From Atopsyche davidsoni (Eukaryota; Arthropoda; Insecta; Trichoptera; Hydrobiosidae): a stretch of DNA of 64,000 nucleotides. Location: contig JAILWY010000026.1 of NCBI GenBank assembly GCA_022113835.1, positions 2,562,001-2,626,000 of the forward strand. The letters are read 5' to 3'. Below the pieces are notes generated by a model. The model ran no database searches and was not told the DNA's origin. It worked only from the letters and a program-made list of their open reading frames with translations. The position numbers were made by a program, and so were the translations under genes. Positions 46,293 to 57,790 of this stretch are shown here, in pieces. How positions within the stretch are numbered: position 1 is the first letter of the stretch; the number at the start of each line of letters is the position of its first letter.

Positions 46293-48060
46293 ATTTAAAT
46301 TTTTTTATTGTGGTTGCGTTGAATGTCAATCGAGAGCTCTTCGATTCGATCCCCGTGCTGACAGGTAACTCTCAGTAATTGGGTCGATGACGATTTGTAT
46401 TGGCACTGTGTGTGTGTGTGACAATATAAATGTATAGATAAATATTTGATAAAAAAGGTATAATCAATTTCTGCGAATTTTATTCCACTGATCAAATCAG
46501 TCAGTTTCAAGGAACGTATGAGGTGAAAAACTGTACCTGACTACTCTACAGCTGTTTCTATTGCAAGTCTTATACGAATGCAGGCAGCGGAATGGTACTT
46601 TGCAATTTAATTAATCTTGACCCTGGCTCCCGCGCACGAGACTGTCATGATAAATGCATTCACGCTGCAACTTCGATTTTGGGTCTGGAAGCACAGCCGA
46701 GGCATTGGCAAGTATGAAAATACAAACATTGAGTACTCTGGCCCAAACGAAATTATGAAATAAAAAATTGATTTTTAACCATACTTTATATATACATAGT
46801 ATGGCTGGAACGTGTATCGTTTTTTCTCAGTAATAAAATTTCACAATGTCAATTTCGCTAATGCCCTTGTATAGGCGTTATGTCATCTATTGGGTTTTGA
46901 ATTCAATTATTTTGATTAATTAAAATACAAGTATTGTTTGATGGGCAAGCCTTTCAACTCCACGCCGATTGGCTAGATATTAGATATCGGCCGGTTGACC
47001 TTACCCAATAATTATCCGAATTGTTGTACATGGCGTGTTTGTCCGCCGGTTCATGCCTTCCTACTATTTTGTTTTGTTTGTTAATGTATGGTAATCTGTG
47101 CCTGAATAAAGAACACTGTAATTATGCCAGTTGTCTTACGGTGCAGAATTTATTATTCTTCAGGGCTTCCAGCACGCGGAGTGCAGTCTAGTAGCTGACA
47201 CTGTTACTTTACACTCGTTGATCTTAGATTTTCCACACTATTATATTACGCTTGTGGTCTCAAAGCACATGCGATGGATGATTGGATGACTTCTAATTCA
47301 GATCTTTTAAATTTAAATGTTTTTATTTTAAGTATTTTTAAAATTAATTTTATAATTAATTTCTTACTTTCTTTATACAAAGAAAATAGCAAATTTACGC
47401 ATTGCAATTTTTTTATTATAATTAATTTTTATTACTAAAAAAAATACATCTTCCTATAACATATTTAAACGCATACAATCATGATATCTACCATCCGTAT
47501 GTTGCAATAGTATTTGCAAAAGCATATGTTCATTTTTTATCTTATAAGTTATGGGGAGTATTATTATGATTTATTTATTATTGGTAACCTTTCTTGATTT
47601 TTCTGTAAATTGTAGTTGATTTGTAAAAAGTCCTAATAATTGTATATAGTTTTGTTTGTTCGTATCAAAGCCAATATCGAGAATATTAGATTTATATATT
47701 TTTTTTGTATAAATTTATATATCTCTGATTCACTAAAATAAAAATGAAACTTTCAGTATCGACGTACCGACGAAAATAATGCGATTTGAACAATATATTA
47801 CTAGTGATTTCTGATGCTTAATCTCTCATTTGCTTCAACGATTTCGACGGATATGTCTTGTGAAAAATAATAAAATGATAATTGCTTTTTATTGCTTTTA
47901 ACAACAAAATAAATACAAATATTGTTAATAACACACCTTTAATACAAAATACAAATTTTTCAAGTCCAACTACAATAATTCCCGATCAAACATTTTATCG
48001 TCACATTGCCATAAACCACAAGGCCGAGTTATTCGCCGACGTGCTAGAAAGCACTTTTAC
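46293..48060. other. AT-rich non-coding stretch
   Basis: No gene is supported. Balanced patches at about 46560-46720 and 46945-47220 hold nothing recognised. A short (GT)n is at about 46408-46420. Confidence 0.5.
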
Positions 48061-48071
48061 GTGTGCTATTG

Positions 48072-48200
48072 ATTGGTCACGTGATACAATATGTACATTA
48101 TGCAATGTCACGTTATCATCCCGACGGGGAGGGGGGGCCAGAGATATAAATACCCGCGAGATAGCAAAGAAAGTGCACCAGAATTAGCAGCGTCGGCGAA
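48072..48200 (+). promoter_or_regulatory. Candidate plus-strand core promoter (CCAAT, E-box, TATA)
   Basis: Three sites occur in the expected order: ATTGG (reverse CCAAT box, 48072-48076), the palindrome TCACGTGA (48077-48084, an E-box of the USF/MITF/TFEB class) and TATAAATA (48145-48152). The sequence turns CpG-rich directly downstream (48175-48470), so a start site near 48175-48185 is expected. No long open frame follows; the transcript would have a non-coding first exon or be a non-coding RNA. It points away from the minus-strand gene whose first coding exon is at 50334. Confidence 0.45.
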
Positions 48201-49691
48201 AAATCGCAGTCGACGCGTCTCGGTGTCTATCGCTCGGAGATAGGGGGACGGTGCAAATACACGGTGATAACGAATGCATGGCCGAAATTCGTATCGCATT
48301 TTTTTTTTAATCAAGTGTAGCGTAACATCGTTTTGTTGTGCTGGGTCGGCGAATGTAAATAATTAGTATCGAAGGTCAAAGAGTCGTAAAGATTACGTAT
48401 GCAGTCGAACCGATATTCGGAAATGTATCGCTCGCGATAAAGCAAAAACGCGCTTACCACAAAGTTGATGTTTCATACGAGTTTTAAAAATTTCCCCAGA
48501 TCTCTGTCTTATACAAATTTGTACGCGTGCTAAAAAGTTGCGTGCGTGCAGCCTTTTGATTCTGATAAAATTAACACGTTAAAATAGCCAATAACCTAGT
48601 AGTAATAAGTACAACGTGATGATGAAAATGTTTGTAAGAAAGATTAGCCGTTAATACTGATCTGTTTTCATTCACCGAACTGTGTCGTTTGCATCTTTAG
48701 TTATTTTTAGTTGCTTTTGAAAAATACTTACACCAATATACTAATCTGCTTTTTGATAAATGCACGAGTTTTAAAGTGATATCAAAGAAAATACAATACA
48801 AGGATAAGTATTTTTTTTATAACCAAAAAGCACTTTTCATAATTTTAGCTGTTATATTTTTGATACGCGATAGCGAACCAATAAGCTAAATTATATTGAA
48901 TGCTGCAAAGCAAGATTCTCATAATAAGATTAAGTATTTCATTAGATCATCGATAAGTTATGCACACTAGCTGGAACCAATTGTCCTTGTGTGGAACTGT
49001 TAACTTCTGATGTTCTTGCTATTTTATTCGTTTTACTTTCTTAATTTATAGAAATAAATCATGGTGATTCTTCGAATCAATTTGTCCAAAAAACCACAAG
49101 AGATATTTTAAGGTGCTAAACAAAATATACGCGTGCGTAGAGCAATACGCTTGAAGATATCAAATTAAAACCTCATTACTCTTTCATCCGCGATAGCGGT
49201 CATTTTTATTTTGTTTTGCGTTGTCTTAAACTAATTTATATATTTGAACCCTAGTTTAGCGAATACCATCAAAAAAGACCACATAGATCATATGAGTTTA
49301 AATTTGGTTAGTAATAACTTCTGTCATAATTACTGTTTAAATATGGCTTCCATGTATTTCAAGGAAGTAAAAAAAATGCATATTTTTCCTTTACGTTAAT
49401 AGTCGCTACCTAATTATTTGAAAAACATTAGGTTGTGTATTTCGGACGACACACAATTTTAATGTAAGAACACGTGTTTTTACAATACAACACGCCAGCG
49501 CCGTGAATACCTAAAAACTAAATCCCTCCGCTAGCTGAAGGATTTCAAAATAGCGCCTTATCACCTTACGAGCAGTTGTCGCCGGCTCACCCATCGTCGC
49601 GTGAGTTATAACAATAAATAGAAAGAGATCCATGTGATGTGCTTGTCTAGATCTTTCTGCTGTAAAATGCGTTAGCGTTTCAGAGTCTTAC
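48201..49691. other. Non-coding, part of the intron downstream of the minus-strand exon
   Basis: If the exon at 50334..49692 is spliced as proposed, this stretch is its first downstream intron. It holds CpG-containing sequence to about 48470, then AT-rich DNA, then a balanced block at about 49440-49600. No acceptor followed by a coherent coding frame is visible before the left end of the window. Confidence 0.45.
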
Positions 49692-50378
49692 CTAGGTCTG
49701 GGATGGAGCTGGAAGGTTCCTCGTGCGGCGGGTGGCGAGGAGGCTTGGGCGGGGGCGGTGGCGGCGGGCGCATGGGACAGTGGGCGATGACCCCCGCGGC
49801 CCCCGGACTAGTGCTGCTGACCACCGCCTTGGGACGCTCTTCCGGCAGGGCCAGCACTTGCAGGCCGGGACGGCACATCTCAATGGCAGCCCTCTGCTGT
49901 TCGCGGAAGCGATGCTGCTCCTCGCGGCACACTGCCACTTCTCTGAAATGCACCTGCTGTGCTTCCTGGTAGCGCTGGTTATCTTCCTTGCGGTCTCTGT
50001 ATCTCGTCAGCATGTCTTCGTGCAGACCTTCCCCCGTCGCGTAGCGCGACGTAATCGTGGCCACCTCCATGCCGTGTTCTTCGGCCTCTCTGCGCATCCG
50101 AGATTCAATAGCGCTTCTGAGAGCATCGCAATTGTTGAACTCTAGCGGCTCCGATTTGGCTTGCAGGAGTCGAGCCGGCTCCACTATGACTCTGGGATGC
50201 GCCGGACTCGCGGGAGCGCTGCGGACAATGACGGCGTGCTCGGACACAGTTTCCTCGTGGTCCACGTCGCCGATGGCAACCTCGGCTGCAGATTCTTCCT
50301 CCAGCTTGGGGGACAGTCTTGCGAAGCTCTGCATCGTTGTATGTCGTTATCTTATTTTCAATGTCAAAGAAATGATAT
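49692..50378 (-). CDS. First coding exon of an unrecognised protein (charged helix plus proline-rich region)
   Basis: The only exon with strong coding character in the window. Translation starts at ATG 50334-50332; an in-frame TAA lies 12 bases upstream, which fixes the start. The exon runs 214 codons plus one base to a near-perfect donor (AG before GTAAGA, GT at 49691-49690), so the last residues of the longer open frame (GKTLKR) are intronic read-through. The protein has an acidic segment (residues 11-32), a long charged stretch rich in E, R and Q predicted helical (about 66-153), and a proline-rich part (187-206) with PPKPPR (195-200), a class II SH3 ligand pattern. No signal peptide or membrane segment is seen. 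A likely acceptor (CTGTAG, AG at 50380-50379 after a pyrimidine tract) lies 45 bases upstream of the ATG, implying a 5' UTR exon in the CpG block. The family is not recognised; intracellular scaffold or transcription-related roles are possible but unproven. Confidence 0.8.
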
Positions 50379-50657
50379 CTACAGTGAGATTGGGAGGAAC
50401 ATAACCTTCCGCAATGTTAAGTAAGCGGGAGCGTTATCTAGCACCTGTCGCGGCGCAGGCGGGCCGGCCTTGACCGCCGAACGGTGCGATGAAAGCGAGC
50501 GCCGGTCAGTCCCGCGGATGCACGGAGCGGAATGCGGACCGCCGCCGATAATAGACCGCCAGATAACACTCATTCACACTGCACCGCTAGAGTTATTAGC
50601 GGATGGCATTCACCTTGAAGTGTAGGAAACCGCGCCGGCTTTGCCGGAATCACTCAC
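50379..50657 (-). other. Proposed intron in the 5' UTR
   Basis: On the minus strand a donor-like CTA/GTGAGT (GT at 50657-50656) and the acceptor CTGTAG (AG at 50380-50379) bound a 279-base intron. The donor context is moderate. The interval is GC-rich (about 50430-50540). RNA evidence would decide; an unspliced 5' UTR is the alternative. Confidence 0.35.
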
Positions 50658-51475
50658 TAGCTCGCTCCCCAAGAGCGAAAACTCGACGCGTTCGTGCGTA
50701 CATAAGTCTCTACAAGTTCGGTAAAAAAGCTACAGCAATTTGTGTAACTCAATATGCACTCGCTCTCGCTTGAGGGTATCTGTCACAGTTGTAAAAAAAC
50801 ATTCAGTAAATTTTATTTTTAAAAAATGTAACAAATTGCACGGTCACGAAAAACTAGTGTAAAAAATAAATATACAAAACAGCAGCACAGTCAACGTATT
50901 GCACGGAGTTATATTGCAGAATAATTTTACAAATCCAATATTATTTGTAGACATATAAAACGAAATCATCAAACACGACTCAAAAACACAACAGTTGTAA
51001 AATAATAACGTAAACAATCCGGCGATCCGGTCGTGCGAAAGAATACTACGAGAGCCGTCCGGCGGAGAGCGGCGTCTAAATACAAAATTCGGTACAAAAA
51101 CGAAGTTCTACGATCGCCTACGAAACTCGCGGCACATTTCGTAGCGCGCTCTCGTAGCCGCGGAGAACTCGACCGCTCGGCGCGGCGCACTTTCTCCTAC
51201 TGAGAGGCTACGCGATGAAAGTGAATCTCGGTGCAAGGGTGCACACTGCAAGCGCCGACACGCGCAGACGCACACCAGCGCGCCGCACACGGGCGCACAC
51301 AGGCGCACGCCGCACACACCGCACACGCACACACCCGCACACAACACGGTATCGAGCGCACGCACACTCGCGCGCGGTGCAGCGTGTGTGTGCGCGCGCG
51401 TGTGCGTGTGCGGCGAGCGCTGCACGGCGCGGCCGGCTGCTCGTGGCGCGCTCTGCTACTCTTTGAATATCGGAT
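50658..51475 (-). promoter_or_regulatory. CpG-rich promoter region of the minus-strand gene
   Basis: GC- and CpG-rich blocks at 50600-50700 and 50990-51470 sit directly upstream of the coding exon. The minus strand has TCAGT (51206-51202 region), the arthropod initiator core. Repeated CGTAG/CTACG words occur at about 51110-51215, the same words as in the islands near 3.4, 6.5 and 7.6 kb. No TATA box is obvious. Open frames on both strands here are composition-driven. Confidence 0.5.
51230..51425. repeat. Alternating purine-pyrimidine CA/GT tract with inverted halves
   Basis: About 51235-51375 is dominated by GCACAC/CGCACA units and about 51378-51412 by GTGTGTGCGCGCGCGTGTGC. The CA-rich and GT-rich halves can pair, and the alternating tract is of the kind that adopts Z-DNA. 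The 105-, 83- and 98-residue frames here are low-complexity artefacts. Confidence 0.65.
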
Positions 51476-52858
51476 TATTATTTTTATTGGAATAGTTCTA
51501 TTGGTAAATAATTATAATTATCAATGAAATAATATATATTTCAACCGTACATTATTTTTTAATAAAACTTTGAATAATGGTTAATTTTTTTTTAAACAAT
51601 AAAAAAATATATAAAACTTACATTTTCATTAAAAAATATTAAAATACTATTTTTTAATACTATCAATAAATAATATTAAAAACCAATCATTAATATATAT
51701 TAAATATAATAAATCAATAATAATTAGTATAGAATAATTTCATGCAGGCGTTTGCATGTTTTAATAAAACCCACAATGTAAATTATATTTAATATTTTAA
51801 TATTTCAGAACAATTTTATTTTTTATCAATATTTAAGATCTCAAAATAAAATTGCTTACCTTCTATGAATAACGAAGTTTCAATAAATATTTAGAATAGC
51901 GCATTTATTTTTATTTGTTATATTTTATATATCATAAATGTATATTTTTACGGTATTTTTTTTACGATATCATCTCTTTTTGTATACCGCTGAATGAAGA
52001 CCTTCTTTGTATTTTTCACATTACTCCATTAATGACAGATTTTTGACAAAGTGATGTGATGCTTTTAGAATTCTTTTGATTTGATACTTCTTATTTTATG
52101 CAGCATATCACAATTTAGTTTTATTAGAGTAGGATGTTTTACCTCCAGAATGCGATCGACTTTACCCTCAATAAATATTATTTTTAAATATAATACATGT
52201 ATTTCCGTCACATTGATCAAAGACCGACGTTTGAACTTTAAATCTGTATTTATAAAATTTTCAAATACATTTTAAAAAATTACTGAACGACCAAGAACAT
52301 GTATATAGTGGTTCTGTAATAAATAAAGAGTGTTTTTAAATATCCTGTTTACATAGTTTTTAGATATTAATAAATATTCATAAACTATTTAAAGTAATTT
52401 ATACAAACTCTTAAACATGAATGTTTATTTATATAATACAATTATTGACTTGTCTTAAGGTCGATTCAATATGTATAATAATATGTGTATTATCAACCAA
52501 AGTGGTTTTAAAATCTTCCTTTTTTGTATGAAGCGTTTTAATTTTAAAAAAAATGTTTGCATTCAATAATTATCATTATTTATTGCAAATAAATCAAAAC
52601 CTATTTTCAAAATATGATAAAATATATTTATTTATCAAAACGTAGGGCTAGTGAACCACCCCTCGACTGTAAATATTTTCGTCTGTTCCCCGCGTGCGAA
52701 CGCATTGATTTGGTTATTTTTGACTCTGGACTTGTAGGGTTGGGGGATGGGGTAAAGAAAGTCCCCTGGGAGGAGCACTGCCCTTGCCGGGTTGTGCTGT
52801 ATTTGTTTTGCAGGGTTAAACGAACTGAATATTCTGGTACGTCATACTAGCGACTCAC
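51476..52858. other. AT-rich non-coding stretch
   Basis: Very AT-rich from 51476 to about 52630. A balanced block at 52640-52830 opens a plus-strand frame (52614-52850) without recognisable content. Confidence 0.55.
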
Positions 52859-53033
52859 CTACCGTATTCCTAGCAGATTGAATCTGGTAAAAGATTTCAT
52901 CCTCCACCGTCATTTGAGCCGTAGTTAATTTGATTAATTTTAATTTAACAATTTTCCTGAGAAGAGCTTTTACCCGTGATATCTTTCTTTTCGTTTCTTT
53001 ATCCTGCAACTTTTTTTCTGTGGGAGGATCTAC
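52859..53033 (-). CDS. Possible internal coding exon, unrecognised basic protein
   Basis: The minus-strand frame ends at a strong donor, AG before GTGAGT (GT at 52858-52857), and is preceded by two possible acceptors: GACTGTAG (exon from about 53033) or CTCCCACAG (exon from about 53021). It reads roughly 55 residues, including LQDKETKRKISRVKALLRKI and TTAQMTVEDEIFYQIQSARN, a highly charged, helix-like sequence. The open frame extends to 53063 but has no ATG there, so it would be an internal exon. It lies upstream of the CpG promoter of the 49.7-50.4 kb exon, so it may belong to a neighbouring gene or an alternative 5' transcript. A plus-strand frame (52930-53325) covers the same bases; only one can be real. 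Family not recognised. Confidence 0.3.
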
Positions 53034-54290
53034 AGTCGCAAACAGGGAGCGGTCCACCAACACTGCGGAGGCCGACCCACACAGACGGAGACCCTCAGCA
53101 CCTCAGGGGTCACAGAACTCTGTCTGCTCCTGCGGGATCATGGAACTTGAGCGCCAGTCACACAAGAAAGTTCCCACTGGTGAACCAACCCGCCGAGCTG
53201 GGGTCACAGATAGTACAATGCGGTATCAACCGGATCGTTTCAGCTCTATAAACACGATGACAGCAGTCACAATGACTTATGAATATTTTATACTAAAAAA
53301 AACTTATTTTGGTTGTATACAATAAATACAACAAAACCGAAATAAACAGTAGTACTTAGATAACGAGTACTTTCCTTGCTTAGTTTTTTGCAAATAAAAT
53401 TTGCAATGCGCAATTGAAAAAAAACATTCATGGGTTATTTATAATAATTCTATCAAAAGGTATAAACTACAAAATGTTAACTATTTTATATAACATTAAA
53501 TAAAGGTTTAAATTATAGATTTTGGGGAAATTAACTACTTGTTCAAATGGTTGATATATCGTTGCTTTTGTGTTGCACTAATTTTAGTTTATCAGGTAAG
53601 ATATGTAAAATCCTGTTCATGTATATTATTATTATTTGTCTGGAGAAAAACTAGAAAGATACTAACACAAATAAAAAATATATGATTTTAGTTTACGAGT
53701 ATTGTAAGTCAGAACTACATTTCTATGTGAATCTTATGTAAGCATTTACAAATAGTTTACTGGACATCAATGATTTACTTGATTTCAGTAATTTTAACTT
53801 TTTTTTTTATTAATATGCCGAATAGTTAAAAATATGATTGAACATCAAATTGATTGAATTACACCAAATACAAGTATGTTTTTAAATACATCGATATGCA
53901 CATGCAATATCAGTATTTCAAAAAATGTATGACCGTAAAGAAATGTGTTAATGAAATGGAAAGCGAAAGAATTCTGTACATAAATAATGCATGCGACTAG
54001 AAAAATGCATCGCATACGAATGTAATAAAGGTAATTCAATAAAAAATACCAGTTTTTTTAAATCAAACAAACGAATGATGAATGTGTTTTAATTACGAAA
54101 ATTGATTGACACACTTTTTTCTCATAAATATTTATACTATTTATGAGATTATTTTATGTCATATATTAATAAAACATTTAACACAAAATTTCAGTAAAAT
54201 TTTAACAATGTTTCAGCAAGTAAAGAGTGGTTTATTTTTTGTGTTTGAACGTAATCAAACTGAAAGGAAGATTGATTGATTGATTGGTGA
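53034..54290. other. Non-coding; GC-enriched at its start
   Basis: About 53040-53260 is of balanced composition and holds plus-strand frames (52930-53325, 52976-53251) that overlap in different phases. No domain is recognised. From 53260 on the sequence is AT-rich with nothing identified. Confidence 0.45.
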
Positions 54291-54660
54291 TTTTTAAAAA
54301 TCCCAACACGAAACAGCCTTGTTCCCGCTCACGGTCAAAGTTCATTGAGGCAAAATGGCGGGCGGTCCATGGGGGTGCGCGCGCCGCAGCCTTGTCCTTG
54401 GCCGCGGCCCCTCGGGCGACGACACCTGAAGCGCGGAAACCCGCCGCCAACTACTGGCATTATTTTACCGGCCAGTTCTTATATTTATCTGGGAATATTA
54501 TTATGGGGCCCCCTTGACAGTATTCCCCATGCATGGTGAGGAGATTCACGGCGTTTTTGCGGGGCTCCTGCCAGTCTTGAGTGTACTTTCAGGAGCTCCC
54601 CGGGTGTGCTGGAAATGCGCGCGCTGCAAGCCTTGACAGCTATCCGCGCCGCCGCGGAAA
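54291..54660. promoter_or_regulatory. GC-rich island
   Basis: Two CpG-rich blocks, 54320-54450 and 54530-54660. AAAATGGCGGGCGG at about 54352 resembles a YY1/Pho-type site. A tandem GATT run (GATTGATTGATTGATTGG) lies just upstream at about 54270. Frames on both strands overlap and contradict. Promoter or enhancer by composition only. Confidence 0.3.
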
Positions 54661-55283
54661 ATGCAAGTAATGCTATATAGTATGTACCTATACTCAGTGC
54701 TTTTAAATATATCATATCATAATGTTTACTGTTGACTCCCAGAATGACATTTTTCATGGTATAGGTTCTATACACTGAAAAAAAATATTTTTCAGCACAC
54801 AAAGAAAATTAAAAAATTTATGCGTATAATCGGTATATCAACCAAATAAAATATTCATGTAACTAAATAAATGTATTTACTTTGGTTTGGATTCGATTAA
54901 ATGTACACATTAAAATTTATCAAAAATATTTTGCAATTCACTATATTTTAAAAATAAGTAGCCGGTTATGATACCCAAAGAAAAAGTCAAGACATAATGA
55001 AGCGTTTGATAAACTGTGAATAATTATCAAAAAAAACATTTAAATATCAAAAAAGCGCAATATGTTTTTTAATTTAATTTTGAACATATTGTAAGTTACT
55101 TCTTGTAAGTACGAAATTTGATTTATATATTTAAAAAAAAAATCACCTTATGGTAAAGTAACACAACATACAAGGTTTTGTGAAATTACTTATTTCTAAT
55201 GTAAGAGAACTACAAATGTACAAATAAATGTGACAATGCTTATTCTATACAAATTTCTCAAATAAATATTTAAGTACAATTTT
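54661..55283. other. AT-rich non-coding stretch
   Basis: No gene, repeat or site is recognised. Confidence 0.6.
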
Positions 55284-55477
55284 ATTATATTAATTTAGAT
55301 TAATGTTAATCAGGATGCGTATTTATTTACCCATGCAGGTATTAGTATGTTTATGTGATTAAGCATATCGTTCGTTTTCAATGTGTGAAAAAATATGCTT
55401 AATCACATAAACATACTAATACCTGCATGGGTAAATAAATACGCATCCTGATTAACATTAATCTAAATTAATATAAT
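55284..55477. repeat. Near-perfect palindrome with 85-bp arms
   Basis: 55284-55368 is the reverse complement of 55393-55477 with a 24-base spacer. The arms include AATCAGGATGCGTATTTAT, ACCCATGCAGGTATTAGTAT and TTATGTGATTAAGCATAT, the outer end of the SINE-A family; the spacer is TTTTCAATGTGTGAAAAA-like, the end of the SINE tail. I found no mismatch between the arms, so it is younger than the SINE pairs at 22.0 and 58.0 kb or has been kept homogeneous. Confidence 0.9.
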
Positions 55478-55584
55478 TGAATGGTGCGTGTCTCGGCTAA
55501 ACATCAATAGATTTTAAAAATAATAATAACCAGCTTTGGATATAAATTAAAAAGTCCAGTGTTTGCAAATCATTAAATATTGAT

Positions 55585-55790
55585 TAGCCCGAGCATATTA
55601 GTTCATATGTAGAATATGATTATTAAAAATTCTCACTAAATTGCAGTGGCTCGTTAGCATAGTTGGATAAATGCACCGGCCATGAAAGCTTGGGGATGTG
55701 GGTTCGAATCCCTCACAAGTCACGATGATATTTTCTGAGAGTTTTCTTTAATCGTTTTCAATGTGTGAAAAAATATGCTTAATCACATAT
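55585..55790 (+). repeat. tRNA-derived SINE family A, best linear copy
   Basis: Contains an A-box TAGCATAGTTGG (55655-55666, fits TRGCNNAGYNGG) and a B-box GGTTCGAATCC (55701-55711), spaced as in a tRNA gene. The D-arm stem GCAT/ATGC pairs perfectly, and there is a seven-base anticodon-like loop CATGAAA between GGC and GCT. The acceptor stem is out of register by two to three bases and position 33 is A, not T, so this is not a working tRNA gene. The 3' part is TCACGATGATATTTTCTGAG, then TTCTTTAATCGTTTTCAATG and AATATGCTTAATCACAT. Pol III transcription is plausible. Confidence 0.8.
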
Positions 55791-57790
55791 ACAATTTTAT
55801 TGGTTGGATTCGAATGATACTCCCAAGAGTGAATCACAAATTACCCAAAAGTACAGTTACGACCATTTTCGGAAGATCCATCAAACAGCAATCAAAGTCC
55901 GCCATTATTCGGTTATGTCCTTTGTCGATAAAACTGCGGTTTTATAGCGCGTGTCCTTAACCTTGAGTAACCTTATTACAGCTCACAGATTCTAGCACAA
56001 TCTATAATATATATTTTTATAAATTTGGTTTAAAATATCTGGGAAGAATTTAATCTGCATCAAATTTTTGATACTATGACGTTTCTATCTATCCTTGAAG
56101 ATCACTGAAAACATGATGCAGCTTAACACTCAAGAAATAAGACTAACTCACCAAGCAAGAATATTATATAGTATTTATTTGCGTGGATATATTGCTAATG
56201 CGTATTTTTTTAAACTTACTCTATGTTGTCTCTTACTACCTTTATAGTTTGAATAATTTTCCAAAATCAAGTGTATAAAAACGAATTGAATAAATCACAT
56301 CTATATTTTTAGCCTTTTCATAATCTACCATTCGTAAATTGGCTGCATATTCGAGTACAAATTATTTTTTTTCGTATTGATCGCAGTTTTGGCCGTAATG
56401 TCCCCCACTGTTCTTAGGTAGTTCAATTGGGTCAAGTTTTGATATAATCTTTAAACACGGCACGCGTGGAAATTAAGTAGACTCACTTCCAAAAGAGAAG
56501 TTCCATAATTTATTTTCACCATCTGGTGTTAACGATACTGTGCCAGGTGAAAGCCTGCTTTTGTCACCTGCACTCCTTCTTATTGACTAGGTGACATTGG
56601 CTCATGCTATATTTATCTGTTGTTTGATTATTATTTCTAAGGGTTCCACAGTATAGAATAGCCAGTATCAAATATTTGAACAATATTACCTTGTTTTTGA
56701 TATTTTCCTGTTATTATAGGCAAGTATTTTTAAATTCCAAAAAAAATGTTGTATTTTAAAGAACAATACTATAATCAATATTTTTAATATTTGTAGATCT
56801 TTGATCCGTAATAATTTTCTTATAGTTAACTTATTCAAAACTTTATAAATTCAAATGCAACTCAATATACTGAGAATATTATTTTTTGGTTTGCAATTAT
56901 TTTATTTTATTAATTAATATGACATTGAAATCAAAGATATATAGTAATATCTCTCATTTTTTTTGTGTTTTATTTTTTAAATAAATTAACGGATTATTTT
57001 GTGGAAGGACTTCTACCTGAACCTTGAGCTTGACAATCGCAAGCCAGGGTGGGGACCGTGACATTGGGGTTGTTTATAATAAGTTTGCCTAAAATGGGTA
57101 AGAAACTAGAAACTACCCACTAAACATGCTATGGGGTGGTGGCAGGGAGTACGACGAGTGACCAACTTCTTTTGCGGCTATTTTTTTTTGTATTGTTATA
57201 TCACAATGTTAAATTTTGCTAAGCTGCTTGGAAAAGAAATGTAATAATGAACAGTCACAAATAAGAATTCTACGAGTTCTTAAGTTATGAAGTAAAAGTG
57301 TAAATAAAATATTCAGAGATCAAATATATTCAAACAAATATTATCACTGACAACATCATCGTTTTACTCGCATTTCTTTTAACCGATTCCTTGTCGAGTG
57401 ACCGCTCACATAAAATAATTAACATTTTTTCGAGAATTGTCCAATGGAGATTATTTATATTAAGAGTGTCAATTTTTTAAAAGTTTATTTAAATTTATTT
57501 AAAAACTCTGTGTCCAAAATGAATCAACTTAATCTCCTCACAAATGACATAAACGAGTTCCCCCTGACCATACTTGGAAATGCCCTTCCTACTTGAGTGG
57601 AACATAAAAATATTTTACATTACAAAAAATATGATAATTAAATATACATTTAAAGTATAAAATGCGGATTAATTATATATTTTTTTAAATAATCATTTGT
57701 ATTATTGAAACCGTTTTTAAAGACATTTGTCTCTTTAAAATTATAAAAAAACAGAGTCAATTTTTATAAATATTTTGATATTTTAGTCTT
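55791..57790. other. AT-rich non-coding stretch
   Basis: No gene is supported. A small balanced block at about 57005-57180 holds nothing recognised. Confidence 0.55.

Noticed and set aside
51108..51527. His/Arg/Thr-rich or Cys/Val-rich frames
   Set aside because: Pure products of the CA/GT repeat tract.
55655..55711. Functional tRNA gene
   Set aside because: A and B boxes and the D-arm fit, but the acceptor stem is out of register, position 33 is not T, and the copy is one of several dispersed repeats.
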